Source: Gammaproteobacteria bacterium
GTDB taxonomy: Bacteria; Pseudomonadota; Gammaproteobacteria; Eutrophobiales; Eutrophobiaceae
Direction: 5' to 3'
DNA: 64,000 bases
NCBI GenBank assembly: GCA_021773215.1
Contig: JAJFKM010000070.1
Coordinates: 27,019 to 91,018 of the forward strand
The notes beneath the pieces were generated by a model. That model saw only the letters and a program-made list of their open reading frames with translations, ran no database searches and was not told the origin of the DNA. Within the stretch, counting starts at the first letter, position 1; each line of letters opens with the position of its first letter. The position numbers and the translations under genes are program-made. Below are positions 38,222-48,355 of this stretch, piece by piece.

Positions 38222-41053
38222 ATGACTGTCAGTCCAGAACAAGAATTAACGCTCGATATTGATAGCGTCGAAACCCATTTTCTTAAGATTAATCAGCAAC
38301 GAATCGAACTGACACGCCAGGGGCTCAGTGATCGACAAGCCAAATTTATTGAGCTTTTACCACTCCTTTATCATGAAAATAATCCCAGTTTGCCCGGTTA
38401 TATTAACGACACTACGCCAGCAGGCATCTCCGAATATGCCCCAGAACAGTCAACAATAAAAATCGCCAAAGGTTTTTTTAAGGATTACAAAATAACTCGT
38501 CGTGCCCGTCGAATTATGGACATACATGGCATGTATTTTATGGGTAGCAGTGGTTCGATAGCATATAACAGTAAAAGTGACTTTGATGTCTGGTTACTGC
38601 ATTCCACAACATTGGATGCCGATGCCATAGATCTTGTTCAACAGAAATCTTATGCCATTGAACAATGGGCCGATAAAATCCTGCATCTTGAAGTACACTT
38701 TTTTGTCTTTTCAGCAGAAGAATTTAAACACGGGGTACAGCAGGGACTGTCTTCAGAGAGTAGTGGTTCTGCACAACACTATCTATTACTTGATGAATTT
38801 TATCGTTCAAGTTTGTTAATCGCTGGAAAAATTCCTACTTGGTGGCTTGTCCCTCCAGAACAAGAACAAAACTATGATACCTATATCGAAGAACTGACAC
38901 ACCAAGGCAAGCTTAATCCATCAGACAGTATTGACTTTGGTGCTGTTGCAGATGTACCCGCATCAGAATTTTTTGGCGCAGCAGTATGGCAACTCTATAA
39001 AAGTATTCATTCCCCCTATAAATCATTGATGAAACTTCTATTGATGGAAGTTTATGCAAGTGAATATCCTTCAATATCTTTATTGAGCATGATGTTTAAA
39101 GAGGCCGCCTATCAAGGTGTCGAGAAACTCGATGATCTCGATCCCTACCTGATGATGTATAAGAAGGTTGAAGAATATTTGATGGTGCGAAATCAACGCG
39201 AACGTCTAGAACTATTCCGTCAATGTTTTTATGTAAAAATAAAAGAACCACTTAGTCACGAGGTTAAAAAGAAAAGCTGGCGTAGAGAACTTTTCAAGCA
39301 AGTTGTACTGGATTGGGGTTGGACACAAGAACAATTCAAGCTGATGGATTCTAAAAATGAATGGCAAATCGAGATGATAGCCCAACAACGAAATCGATTG
39401 ATGAATGCACTAACTGAAAGCTACCGTTTCCTATCAGCATTTGCGCGACAGAATACTGAAGTCTCCAGAGTTAGCCAAACTGAATTAAATGTTCTAGGTC
39501 GTAAGCTATACGCCGCATTTGAACGCAAGACCGGTAAAGTAGACATTATCAATCGTGATAATGATACCAGTATGAACTACTCTAAAATCACGATTTATCA
39601 AAAGAGAAACCAGTCTGGGAAAGACAGTTGGCAAATGTATCAAGGGCATATAAGTGCGCATGTAGTTAATGACCATAATCCTATTAAACGCACACACAGC
39701 GTCATCGAATTACTTACATGGGCATATTTCAATAAAATCATTGATTCTCACTCTGCAATATCACTGAATAGTAATGATGCATTAACTGTCAAGGAACTTA
39801 GACAACTACTAGTCTCTTTAGAAGAAGAGTTCCCATTACGACAATTGCCTGAAGCTGATTTTAATAATTTAAATCAACCGGCTCAGGTACATCATGCCTG
39901 TGTTTATATAAATGTAGGCCACGTCCCACAAGCCGGCTCAAAAGAAAACAGTCATCATGTCTCCAGTATCAGAGATAATGTACTCAGTTACGGCGGCCAA
40001 CATAGTAATCTCGCTTATAGCTTTGATTTATTAATATGCACAACATGGGAAGAGTTACTGACATTTAGATTCGAAGGAACTGATGCCTTATTGCAATGTA
40101 TTTGTGAATACTTACGCTGGACACCACTGGGAGGAGCATCTAGACCACCTAAGCTCAATGCATTTAGTTATTCTTCAAGTTATGGACTAAAAATTACACG
40201 GAGAATCGAAGAAATCATACAGAGTGTCGCTAATGAATATTATGGCAAGCAATTATATGAAAACACACGTTATGTGATTGAAGTTGAAGACTCTCATTAC
40301 ATGCTCTTCAACGAAGAAGGTAGCCTACGCTACAAACACATTGGTTCTAAGGCTCATTTGTTACGGAGTCTGTCTGCACCAAACAGCAAGTTTAGTCCTG
40401 TACAATTCGAAAATAAAACGCATGGTAGCAAAGTTATTCAGGCAATATTTAAATACAATGAGCCGGAGCGTATCCAACTATTTTTTTCAACAATTAACAG
40501 CATGGCTGATATCTACATCATTGATGAAAATGGTTCTTTGTTTTTTCAAACCATACCATTTCATGATAGTAAGGCATTAATTAAACATTTCGAACTCTTT
40601 TTCAAATCTACAATCAATCGACGCACATTTCTTAACTTAGATGCCGAGTCAAATATTGAAAACCTCGAACTTGAATTCCACTTAATTGAATATACTAATG
40701 CCAGAACATTTCACATAAAGAAACTAAATAATGAAGTTGAAGAAAGTGACCGTGGTTTCTTTAATATACAAGTTATCGGTAGTCCCGATGATGAACATAA
40801 CTCCTTATGTGTCTTCTGTCAGGATAAAGAATTCTCCTATATAGAACACGGCAATGAATTATTCGATGTTGTTGCTGATTACATTATAAAACAGCGAGCT
40901 AACGGTCAAAAGTATCCTATCTATATAACCGATATTGATATTTCACGTGGCCTAATAAATCAAGTTGAATCGAACAGCTTACAAACTATACATTATCTAA
41001 ATTATAAAAAACGTATTGAAGACAAGCTCAATCAGGCTATTGCCACCAGCTGA
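38222..41053 (+). CDS. cyaA: Class I adenylate cyclase
   Basis: A 943-residue protein of the gammaproteobacterial class I family. The catalytic nucleotidyltransferase signature GSSGSIAYNSKSDFDVW lies near residue 107, in the N-terminal half; the C-terminal half is the regulatory region (length 850-950 is normal). It makes cAMP for CRP signalling. ATG with weak GAGATAGCG site. The DUF815 ATPase follows after 76 bp on the same strand. No crp gene is in the window. Confidence 0.96.
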   Translation: MTVSPEQELTLDIDSVETHFLKINQQRIELTRQGLSDRQAKFIELLPLLYHENNPSLPGYINDTTPAGISEYAPEQSTIKIAKGFFKDYKITRRARRIMDIHGMYFMGSSGSIAYNSKSDFDVWLLHSTTLDADAIDLVQQKSYAIEQWADKILHLEVHFFVFSAEEFKHGVQQGLSSESSGSAQHYLLLDEFYRSSLLIAGKIPTWWLVPPEQEQNYDTYIEELTHQGKLNPSDSIDFGAVADVPASEFFGAAVWQLYKSIHSPYKSLMKLLLMEVYASEYPSISLLSMMFKEAAYQGVEKLDDLDPYLMMYKKVEEYLMVRNQRERLELFRQCFYVKIKEPLSHEVKKKSWRRELFKQVVLDWGWTQEQFKLMDSKNEWQIEMIAQQRNRLMNALTESYRFLSAFARQNTEVSRVSQTELNVLGRKLYAAFERKTGKVDIINRDNDTSMNYSKITIYQKRNQSGKDSWQMYQGHISAHVVNDHNPIKRTHSVIELLTWAYFNKIIDSHSAISLNSNDALTVKELRQLLVSLEEEFPLRQLPEADFNNLNQPAQVHHACVYINVGHVPQAGSKENSHHVSSIRDNVLSYGGQHSNLAYSFDLLICTTWEELLTFRFEGTDALLQCICEYLRWTPLGGASRPPKLNAFSYSSSYGLKITRRIEEIIQSVANEYYGKQLYENTRYVIEVEDSHYMLFNEEGSLRYKHIGSKAHLLRSLSAPNSKFSPVQFENKTHGSKVIQAIFKYNEPERIQLFFSTINSMADIYIIDENGSLFFQTIPFHDSKALIKHFELFFKSTINRRTFLNLDAESNIENLELEFHLIEYTNARTFHIKKLNNEVEESDRGFFNIQVIGSPDDEHNSLCVFCQDKEFSYIEHGNELFDVVADYIIKQRANGQKYPIYITDIDISRGLINQVESNSLQTIHYLNYKKRIEDKLNQAIATS

Positions 41054-41129
41054 GACACAACATACAGGAGAATCTCTCTAGAGACTGAAGTATAATCATC
41101 GAACTAATAAAATATTCTTCGGTGACACC

Positions 41130-42002
41130 GTGTCGGAAACAGATAAATTTATAAAGCGCCTAGATTCGCTACTGAATAAGTTAGAACCCTATATTCCTGA
41201 TTTGCCAGAAGGAGTTATTGACTTTGATGGTGGTGCATATCGATGGCAAAGCTATGCCCATCGAGGCCTTTTTCATAAAATTAACCATCCCACTAATATT
41301 TGTCTGGCTGATTTACAATGTATCGATCGTCAGAAGGAAAATATCGACCGCAATACACAACAATTTTTGGCAAACCTGCCGGCAAACAATGTCTTGTTAT
41401 GGGGGCCAAAAGGCACCGGTAAATCATCACTAATAAAAGCCTTATTGAATGAATATCAAGCGCAAGGCCTGAACCTGATTGAAGTTGATAGAAATGACCT
41501 AGGTGATTTAAGAACGATTATTGAAATACTTGGAAGCAAACAAGCTCATTTTATACTTTATTGTGATGACCTCTCGTTTGAAGCTGATGATCCAAGCTAT
41601 AAAGCCATTAAGGTTGTTTTAGATGGTTCACTCAGCAGCACGCCAAAGAATGTCCTAATCTATGCTACTTCGAATCGCCGACATTTATTACCTGAAATGA
41701 TGAGCGATAATGTCGCCAGTAAAAATATACAGGGTGAATTGCATCTAAACGAGTCCATAGAAGAGAAACTATCGCTCTCTGAACGCTTCGGTGTATGGCT
41801 TGCTTTCCATCCTTTCAATCAGGAACAATATTTAACGATCGTTGATTACTGGTTAGGTCATTTCGATTACAAGACTAATGATATTGAAATTATCAGGAAA
41901 GCATCTCTAAAATGGGCGCTTGAACATGGTTCACGTAGTGGTCGTTCCGCCTGGCAATTTACCCGAGATTGGGTAGGTCGCCACCAATTGAAAAATCAAT
42001 AA
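41130..42002 (+). CDS. DUF815 family AAA-type ATPase
   Basis: A 290-residue P-loop protein. Walker A GPKGTGKSS is at 92-100, a Walker B-like FILYCDDLSFE near 140-150, a sensor-1-like VLIYATSNRRHL and an arginine-rich C-terminal end (HGSRSGRSAWQF). DUF815 is widespread but without an established function that I can name. The start is GTG with weak upstream GGTGAC. It is 4 bp from the next gene, so co-translated with the purine phosphoribosyltransferase. Confidence 0.93.
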   Translation: MSETDKFIKRLDSLLNKLEPYIPDLPEGVIDFDGGAYRWQSYAHRGLFHKINHPTNICLADLQCIDRQKENIDRNTQQFLANLPANNVLLWGPKGTGKSSLIKALLNEYQAQGLNLIEVDRNDLGDLRTIIEILGSKQAHFILYCDDLSFEADDPSYKAIKVVLDGSLSSTPKNVLIYATSNRRHLLPEMMSDNVASKNIQGELHLNESIEEKLSLSERFGVWLAFHPFNQEQYLTIVDYWLGHFDYKTNDIEIIRKASLKWALEHGSRSGRSAWQFTRDWVGRHQLKNQ

Positions 42003-42006
42003 TAAA

Positions 42007-42564
42007 ATGAATATGAATTCAAATTTAATCACAACCGAACAAGCTCAAAATGCGCTTGATGATGCTGAACTGTTGTTTAATACAGAAGATGTCGAGTCGG
42101 CTATAACGTCAATGGCAGTGGCAATTACGGCAGAATTATCAAACAGTAATCCTTTAGTACTACCGGTAATGAATGGCGGCTTAATCCTGGGTGGAAAATT
42201 AATCCCGCAACTAAACTTTCCTTTACAAGTCGATTACATCCATGCAACACGCTATCGTGGCGAAACTAGTGGGAAGGAATTACATTGGTTGAAAAAACCG
42301 GATAACTTAACAGATAGAGCTGTTTTATTAATCGACGATATCCTAGATGAAGGCATCACCCTTGCTGCTATAGTTGAATATTGTTACGAGGCGGGCGCAA
42401 CAAGAGTATTTACGGCAGTACTGGCAGAGAAAATTCTCGAACAAGATAAACCTATTCAACATGCTGATTTCACCGGTTTACACGTCCCCAATCGCTATGT
42501 CTTTGGCTACGGGATGGATTACCATGAGTATCATCGCAACCTGACAGGAATCTATGCAGTATGA
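42007..42564 (+). CDS. hpt: Hypoxanthine-guanine phosphoribosyltransferase
   Basis: A 185-residue type I phosphoribosyltransferase with the PRPP motif VLLIDDILDEGITL, PVMNGGLILGG for pyrophosphate and the C-terminal VPNRYVFGYGMDY typical of hypoxanthine/guanine enzymes. It would convert hypoxanthine plus PRPP to IMP. Its last 4 bases overlap the start of the MTI phosphorylase gene, whose product is hypoxanthine, so the two act in sequence. Confidence 0.9.
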   Translation: MNMNSNLITTEQAQNALDDAELLFNTEDVESAITSMAVAITAELSNSNPLVLPVMNGGLILGGKLIPQLNFPLQVDYIHATRYRGETSGKELHWLKKPDNLTDRAVLLIDDILDEGITLAAIVEYCYEAGATRVFTAVLAEKILEQDKPIQHADFTGLHVPNRYVFGYGMDYHEYHRNLTGIYAV

Positions 42565-43313
42565 GTAATATCGCAATTATCGGCGGCAGTGGACTAAGCG
42601 AACTACCTGGCTTAGAGATCATTAACAAAATCGAATTGGATACCCCATGGGGGAAACCTTCTGCACCGATTACCGTCACTAAAGTTAATGGCGTTGAAGT
42701 ATTATTTCTGCCGCGCCACGGCAATCCACATACGATACCACCACATAAAGTAAATTATCGTGCAAACATTTGGGCATTACACAAAAATAATATCAGTGAG
42801 ATTATTGCTGTTAACGCCGTGGGTGGTATAACTCGTGAGATGAGTCCCTGCAGTATAGTGATACCCGATCAACTCATCGACTATACCCATAGTCGTGCTG
42901 ATAGTTATCACGAAGAGAACCTTACCGAAGTAAAGCACATAGACTTTACTAACCCCTATTCCGAATCACTGAGAAAAAAATTAATTAATGCATCTAACGA
43001 AAATAAACTAGATGTCGTTTCTAAAGGCACCTACGCAGTCACACAAGGACCAAGGTTGGAAACAGCTTCAGAAGTTAAACGATTAGAGAAAGACGGCAAC
43101 GACATCGTCGGCATGACCAGTATGCCAGAAGCTAGTCTCGCCAGAGAACTAAACATTGACTACGCCTGTTGTGCGCTAATCGTTAACTGGGCTGCAGGTA
43201 AAACTGATGACGTTATTACAATGGAGATAATAGAAAATAATCTAAAAGACGGTCTAGGCAAGATACAACGATTAATCTCGGCAGTTATCAATAATGAATC
43301 GCTTATCAAATGA
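42561..43313 (+). CDS. mtiP: S-methyl-5'-thioinosine phosphorylase
   Basis: A 250-residue MTAP/PNP-II family enzyme: AIIGGSGLSELPGL, LPRHGNPHTIPPHKVNYRAN, and the specificity region GMTSMPEASLARE with IVNWAAGKTDD. The MPEA plus VNxAAGK pattern matches the Pseudomonas methylthioinosine enzyme rather than MTA phosphorylases. The presence of an MTA deaminase gene (62578) and a coupled hypoxanthine phosphoribosyltransferase supports this reading. It would release hypoxanthine and 5-methylthioribose-1-phosphate. True substrate preference is inferred. Confidence 0.88.
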   Translation: MSNIAIIGGSGLSELPGLEIINKIELDTPWGKPSAPITVTKVNGVEVLFLPRHGNPHTIPPHKVNYRANIWALHKNNISEIIAVNAVGGITREMSPCSIVIPDQLIDYTHSRADSYHEENLTEVKHIDFTNPYSESLRKKLINASNENKLDVVSKGTYAVTQGPRLETASEVKRLEKDGNDIVGMTSMPEASLARELNIDYACCALIVNWAAGKTDDVITMEIIENNLKDGLGKIQRLISAVINNESLIK

Positions 43314-43485
43314 ATACATAAACTGTCCCTATTGCGGAGAGAAAATCGAATTAGTCATTGATTGCAGCGTTTCTGAACAAGACTATATAGAAGATTGTGA
43401 AGTCTGTTGTAGACCCATAAATTTATCGGTATCTGTTGATGAAAAAGGAGCACCTGCTATCTACCCTAAACATGAAAATGAATAA
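43294..43485 (+). CDS. CPXCG motif-containing cysteine-rich mini-protein
   Basis: A 63-residue protein with CPYCGEKIELVID and CEVCCRPINLSV, a paired CxxC zinc-ribbon-like pattern of the CPXCG family. Function unknown. It overlaps the end of the MTI phosphorylase gene by 20 bp in another frame, so translation is coupled. Confidence 0.9.
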   Translation: MNRLSNEYINCPYCGEKIELVIDCSVSEQDYIEDCEVCCRPINLSVSVDEKGAPAIYPKHENE

Positions 43486-43509
43486 TTTTTATTGTCTGTA
43501 TAATTAGAG

Positions 43510-43980
43510 ATGAAACCATTTTTCCTGATTTTATTAACATTTAGTTTAGCTGCTTGTGAACAAGACGGGCTTAATTGGGCTGATGTTAATGCAGAGATAC
43601 AAGAAAAATTTCCCAAGGTAGAACGTATTTCTGTAAGCGAGTTAAAAACAAAAGATCTTGAAAACGTGATACTCGTAGACGTTAGAAAGAAGGAAGAATT
43701 TGCAGTGAGTCATATTCCCGGCGCAGTCAACCTGGAAGACCCGTTCGACATCGCTGAACTAGCTTCACAATCAGATACAAATGTCGTCGTCTATTGCTCG
43801 GTCGGCTACCGTTCAGCAGCCGTTGTACATGAATTAAATAACCTCGGAATCACAAACGCAACAAACCTGGAAGGCTCTATCTTTGAATGGGCTAATGAAG
43901 ACCTGCCACTCGTAAATAAACTCGGCAGTACGCGTGACGTTCATCCCTACGATGAATATTGGGGGCAATTACTGGATTAA
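43510..43980 (+). CDS. Rhodanese-like lipoprotein
   Basis: A 156-residue lipoprotein with lipobox LAAC (Cys16) followed by one rhodanese domain: ILVDVRKKEEFAVSHIPGAVN and active-site loop CSVGYRSA (Cys96). Being exported, it probably handles sulfane sulfur or thiols in the periplasm; the substrate is unknown. The C-terminal TRDVHPYDEYWGQLL tail is typical of a family often found as single-domain exported rhodaneses. It is last in the cyaA-to-rhodanese strand and converges with csiV. Confidence 0.92.
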   Translation: MKPFFLILLTFSLAACEQDGLNWADVNAEIQEKFPKVERISVSELKTKDLENVILVDVRKKEEFAVSHIPGAVNLEDPFDIAELASQSDTNVVVYCSVGYRSAAVVHELNNLGITNATNLEGSIFEWANEDLPLVNKLGSTRDVHPYDEYWGQLLD

Positions 43981-44002
43981 TTAAAAAAAACTATCACAGA
44001 TA

Positions 44003-44698
44003 TTAATCCCCAGACCTAAGTCTGCTCACTTGCAGAATCACACCAAACATCGGATGATCGAAATAGTGAATCTCATTAAGTTTTATCTTGCGGGTTTCTT
44101 TAAATTTAATCACTGTTTTATCTGTATTTCCTGAAAACGATTCTTCACTAGTGCGAAGGACTTTATTCTCGGCGGGAAGATCTTTGAAATATGACAAATC
44201 AATATCGGCATGTAAATAGAAGCCACTCCTTATTCTGATTGAACCATCGATAACTCTATTCAGCTGTATTAATTCATCAATAAATTCAGGTTCATCGTCG
44301 AGATTACTTGTTTCAGCAAGCGGTATAGATGGGGCACCATCCAATCTTTGTAAATGCACATAGCGTGATTGCTTGCGCTGCGTAGCGGGTTGTTGCCATG
44401 ACAAATGTATTAATGGTCTATATTGGCTGGATAACTTAAAAACACGTTGGACACCATTTAGGCGATTACGGGCTTTACCCAAAACCATATAGGGAACCAA
44501 GCCTCCTGCACTATCAGCAGCTTGCAATTCAACCATGTTATTTCTGACAGTAAATACTTCATTTTGCCATTGCTCACCATCCAAGTCTGGATTAAGCCTA
44601 TCAAAGACAACGATTTCAACCTGGTACCAGGACGCGGCTGATACAATATGCGGAAAGGCAAAAAGAAAAACCAAAAGACTGAATTTAATATGATTCAT
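44003..44698 (-). CDS. csiV: CsiV family envelope protein
   Basis: A 231-residue exported protein: signal peptide with cleavage near VSA-A (residues 21-22), then the family opening WYQVEIVVFDR, the central YRPLIHLSWQQP and the C-terminal YFDHPMFGVILQVSRL. The family is named for a peptidoglycan-binding, cell-shape role; I cannot verify this from sequence. It starts 7 bp after mfd on the same strand, and MTI phosphorylase is close by, an arrangement also seen in pseudomonads. Confidence 0.87.
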   Translation of the reverse strand: MNHIKFSLLVFLFAFPHIVSAASWYQVEIVVFDRLNPDLDGEQWQNEVFTVRNNMVELQAADSAGGLVPYMVLGKARNRLNGVQRVFKLSSQYRPLIHLSWQQPATQRKQSRYVHLQRLDGAPSIPLAETSNLDDEPEFIDELIQLNRVIDGSIRIRSGFYLHADIDLSYFKDLPAENKVLRTSEESFSGNTDKTVIKFKETRKIKLNEIHYFDHPMFGVILQVSRLRSGD

Positions 44699-44705
44699 AT
44701 GCCTA

Positions 44706-47700
44706 TTATGCCGCGATCTTTAGTGCAATTTCATTAAAAAGATATTCTAATATCTGCAACCTCGATTCTGCATCAGGTAATTCTTTATTGATCCTCAGTT
44801 TGTCCTGCCCATCCAGTTTGTAACTACTCGGATCTGATTGAATTAACTGAATAATACGACCTGGATCAATATTAGCATCTGGCTGGAAAAAGATTCGACC
44901 ACCTTTTAATCCCATATCAATTTTACGAATACCCAATGGTCGTGCTAATTGCTTGAGATTACTAACTTCAAACAGGTTTTTAACCGCATCGGGCAATAAA
45001 CCAAACCTGTCGATCATTTCTTCCTTTAATTCATTCAATTCTAAATTTGATTTTGCACTCGCAATCCGTTTATACATAATTAAACGCATATGGACGTCAG
45101 GTAAAAAGTCTTCCGGAATCAGGGCAGGAATGTGTAAATCAATCTCGGCACCATGATCAAGTGGCCGGTCTAACTCTGGCTGTTTCCCTTCTTTCATAGC
45201 CTGCACCGCCCTGTCTAAGAGCTCCATATACAGACCAAAACCTATCTCTTGTATATGTCCGCTTTGTCCCTCACCTAAAATCTCTCCCGCGCCTCTTATT
45301 TCAAGGTCATGAGTTGCCAGAGTAAAACCAATGCCTAATTCTTCCAGAGCCTCTATGGCTTCAAGTCGTTTTACTGCATCGGCCGTCATGGCTTTGCGTG
45401 GCGGCACTATCAGATAGGCATAGGCACGATGATGTGAACGCCCTACCCGCCCACGCAGTTGATAAAGTTGTGCCAAACCAAATTTATCAGCACGATTGAT
45501 AATGATTGTATTTGCCGATGGGACATCGATACCAGTCTCGATGATAGTGGTGCAAACCAGAACATTAAAACGGCGATGATAGAAATCGAGCATTATTGAT
45601 TCGAGCTGTTTCTCTGGCATTTGACCATGCGCAAACTCAACTCGCGCTTCAGGTAAAAGTTTACCTATTTCCTCAGCTGCCTTTTCTATAGTCTTCACTT
45701 CATTATGTAAATAAAAGACTTGTCCACCTCGTTTTATTTCTCGCAACATCGCTTCCTTCAATAGAGGCTCACTTCGTTCACGCACAAAGGTTTTTACGGC
45801 AAGGCGTCTTGCTGGCGGTGTTGCTATGATAGAAAGCTCTCGTAGATCTGACAGCGCCATATTCAATGTCCTGGGGATTGGCGTTGCCGTTAAAGTTAAC
45901 ACATCAATTTCGGCACGCAATGATTTGAATTTTTCTTTTTGTCGCACACCAAAACGATGTTCCTCATCAATTATAATCAAGCCTAGGTTTTTAAAGTTAA
46001 TATCGGCCTGTAAAAGTTTATGCGTGCCGATCACTATATCGGCTTTACCGTCGGCCATTGCAGATAAGGAAGTTTCTTGTTCTTTTTTTGATCGAAAACG
46101 TGATAACAATTCAATACGTACTGGCCATTCAGAAAATCGATCTACAAAATTTTGAAAATGTTGTTGTGCCAATAAAGTAGTCGGTACCAATAAGGCGACC
46201 TGTTTTCCATTTTGGACTGCTATAAAAGCAGCACGCATCGCAACTTCTGTCTTACCAAAGCCCGCATCACCGCATACCAGTCTATCCATAGGTTTATCAT
46301 TACGCATATCTTCTATCATGGCTTGAATCGCATCATATTGACCGGGAGTTTCTTCAAAAGGAAATTTCTGTGCGAAGGCAAAGTACGCATCTTGATCAAA
46401 TTCGTAAGACTGTCCTTTTCTTGCCGCACGTCGTGCATGTAGCTCCAATAGTTCTGCCGCAACATCATAGACCTTCTCTGCTGCTTTACGCCGCGCCTTC
46501 TGCCATTGCCCGCTACCTAGTTTATGTAACGGTGCATGTTCAGGATCAACGCCGGTATAGCGCGAGATTAATTCTAATGCTGCGACTGGTACATATAGCT
46601 TGTCGCCTTCCGCATATTCAAGGTGAATAAACTCACCGGGTATGCCTCCAGCATCAATGGTAATCAATCCACAATAGCGACCGACCCCATGATCTTCATG
46701 GACAACAGGTGCACCCACACTTAATTCAGTTAGATTACGAACAACTGCTTCTGCGTCTTGTTGCTTACGCTTACGCAATCGCCTTTGCATTACGCGCTCA
46801 CCAAACAATTGCGCTTCAGTTATGATGGCAATATTAGGCTCGTGCATTATCAAGCCATTCTCAATCGGCATGATAGCAATCCCAAATTCAACGTTGCTAT
46901 TAAGGAAACAATCCCAACTATCTACTTTTTCTGGTGCTCCACTAAGCTTGAACAACTCCATAATCGTTTCGCGGCGGCCTTGGGTTTCTGCTGCAATTAA
47001 GACACGTCCATCAAACCCATCTAAAAAATGCTTAACCAATGCGAGAGGTTCTTTTGCTCGAGCATCTATGGAAAGGCTGGTCGGTAGTTCAGAGTCGTAT
47101 TCGATAACACCAGAACTGGATTCAGACGATAGGTTTGCTATATGTACCTGAGGGTACAGTTTAAATGCCGTATAAAGGTCGTTAGTATTAAGAAAGACAT
47201 CTCGTGGTGGCAATATGGGTCTTTCCACATCGTAGCGCTCTTGCTCATATCGCGATTCAACATCTTCCCAAAATGTCTCTGCTGCTTCTTTAACACCTTC
47301 ATCTAAAACCAGAATAGAATCATCAGCGATATAGTCAAATAAAATACTGGTCTCTTCATAAAAGAGTGGTAAGTAATATTCGATACCTGCTGGTGCAAGT
47401 GATTGACTGACATCACGATAAATTGGACATTGCCCCGGGTTACCTTCAAATCGCGCGCGCCAGGTAGCACGGAAACGAGCGATCCCTTCATCAACCAGTG
47501 CAACTTCTCTAGCAGGTAAAACACGTATCGACTCAACTTTATCAATTGAACGTTGTGTTTCAATATCAAAAGTGCGAATACTATCAATTTCGTCATCGAA
47601 TAAATCGATACGAAATGGATTAATCGCTCCCATAGGAAATATATCTAGCAAAGAACCTCGTTTTGATACTTCACCATGTTCAGTAACTTGATCAACAAAA

Positions 47701-48179
47701 CGATAACCTTGTTGATTCAATTGTTTTCTAAAAGCTTCGAGCTTGATAGATTGCCCAACGTCTAAATGCAGGCTATTTGAAAACAAATAATCGCTCGGTA
47801 ATAAACGGTGCATGACTGTTGTTATTGGTACTACCAGTATACCCTGCTTTGTATTGGGTAAATTAAACAGCGTTTGTAAGCGATCTGAAATGATATCCTG
47901 ATAGGGAGAAAACAGATCATAAGGTAATGTCTCCCAATCAGGGAAAGTGATAATCGGAAATGAACTACTTTCTTTTATGTAAACATTTAGTTCATTGATA
48001 AGATTAACTGCACTTATAGTATCTGCAGTAACAACAATGATAGGTTTTTGCGTTTGCGTAGCCATATTGGCAATAGCAAGTGACCTTGCACTACCATATA
48101 AACGTGACCAATTAATTCTCGACTGCCCAGACTCAGGCAATTTTGGAGACAATACATTTTGTCTAACGTACTCTGGCAT
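44706..48179 (-). CDS. mfd: Transcription-repair coupling factor
   Basis: A 1157-residue protein with all Mfd parts: an N-terminal UvrB-like region, the RNA polymerase-interacting domain (VVHEDHGVGRYCGL), the RecG-like translocase with GDAGFGKTEVAMRAAF (Walker A), DEEHRFG (DEEx box) and GRVGRSHHRAYAYL (motif VI), and the C-terminal autoinhibitory domain. It removes stalled polymerase and recruits UvrA. Length is normal. Confidence 0.98.
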   Translation of the reverse strand: MPEYVRQNVLSPKLPESGQSRINWSRLYGSARSLAIANMATQTQKPIIVVTADTISAVNLINELNVYIKESSSFPIITFPDWETLPYDLFSPYQDIISDRLQTLFNLPNTKQGILVVPITTVMHRLLPSDYLFSNSLHLDVGQSIKLEAFRKQLNQQGYRFVDQVTEHGEVSKRGSLLDIFPMGAINPFRIDLFDDEIDSIRTFDIETQRSIDKVESIRVLPAREVALVDEGIARFRATWRARFEGNPGQCPIYRDVSQSLAPAGIEYYLPLFYEETSILFDYIADDSILVLDEGVKEAAETFWEDVESRYEQERYDVERPILPPRDVFLNTNDLYTAFKLYPQVHIANLSSESSSGVIEYDSELPTSLSIDARAKEPLALVKHFLDGFDGRVLIAAETQGRRETIMELFKLSGAPEKVDSWDCFLNSNVEFGIAIMPIENGLIMHEPNIAIITEAQLFGERVMQRRLRKRKQQDAEAVVRNLTELSVGAPVVHEDHGVGRYCGLITIDAGGIPGEFIHLEYAEGDKLYVPVAALELISRYTGVDPEHAPLHKLGSGQWQKARRKAAEKVYDVAAELLELHARRAARKGQSYEFDQDAYFAFAQKFPFEETPGQYDAIQAMIEDMRNDKPMDRLVCGDAGFGKTEVAMRAAFIAVQNGKQVALLVPTTLLAQQHFQNFVDRFSEWPVRIELLSRFRSKKEQETSLSAMADGKADIVIGTHKLLQADINFKNLGLIIIDEEHRFGVRQKEKFKSLRAEIDVLTLTATPIPRTLNMALSDLRELSIIATPPARRLAVKTFVRERSEPLLKEAMLREIKRGGQVFYLHNEVKTIEKAAEEIGKLLPEARVEFAHGQMPEKQLESIMLDFYHRRFNVLVCTTIIETGIDVPSANTIIINRADKFGLAQLYQLRGRVGRSHHRAYAYLIVPPRKAMTADAVKRLEAIEALEELGIGFTLATHDLEIRGAGEILGEGQSGHIQEIGFGLYMELLDRAVQAMKEGKQPELDRPLDHGAEIDLHIPALIPEDFLPDVHMRLIMYKRIASAKSNLELNELKEEMIDRFGLLPDAVKNLFEVSNLKQLARPLGIRKIDMGLKGGRIFFQPDANIDPGRIIQLIQSDPSSYKLDGQDKLRINKELPDAESRLQILEYLFNEIALKIAA

Positions 48180-48230
48180 TTATTTATGCATATTCCTAAT
48201 AAATTAGTGTTTATTTAAATGAATTAAATT

Positions 48231-48354
48231 GCCACAGAGGACACAGAGATAAACAGAAAGTAGATTTATATTAAAAAAGTAGAAATTTATTCAGCCTCAT
48301 TACTTTACATTTTATTATATTTTAAACTTTGCTTTTTCTGTGTCCTGTACGGCT
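48231..48354. repeat. Second copy of the CCACAGAGG inverted repeat
   Basis: The left arm GCCACAGAGGACACAGAG (48231-48248) and the degraded right arm CTGTGTCCTGTACGGCT (48338-48354) frame about 90 bp of AT-rich DNA, between the mfd start and the pyrF stop. Same family as 2828-2960. Confidence 0.7.
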
Positions 48355-48355
48355 A

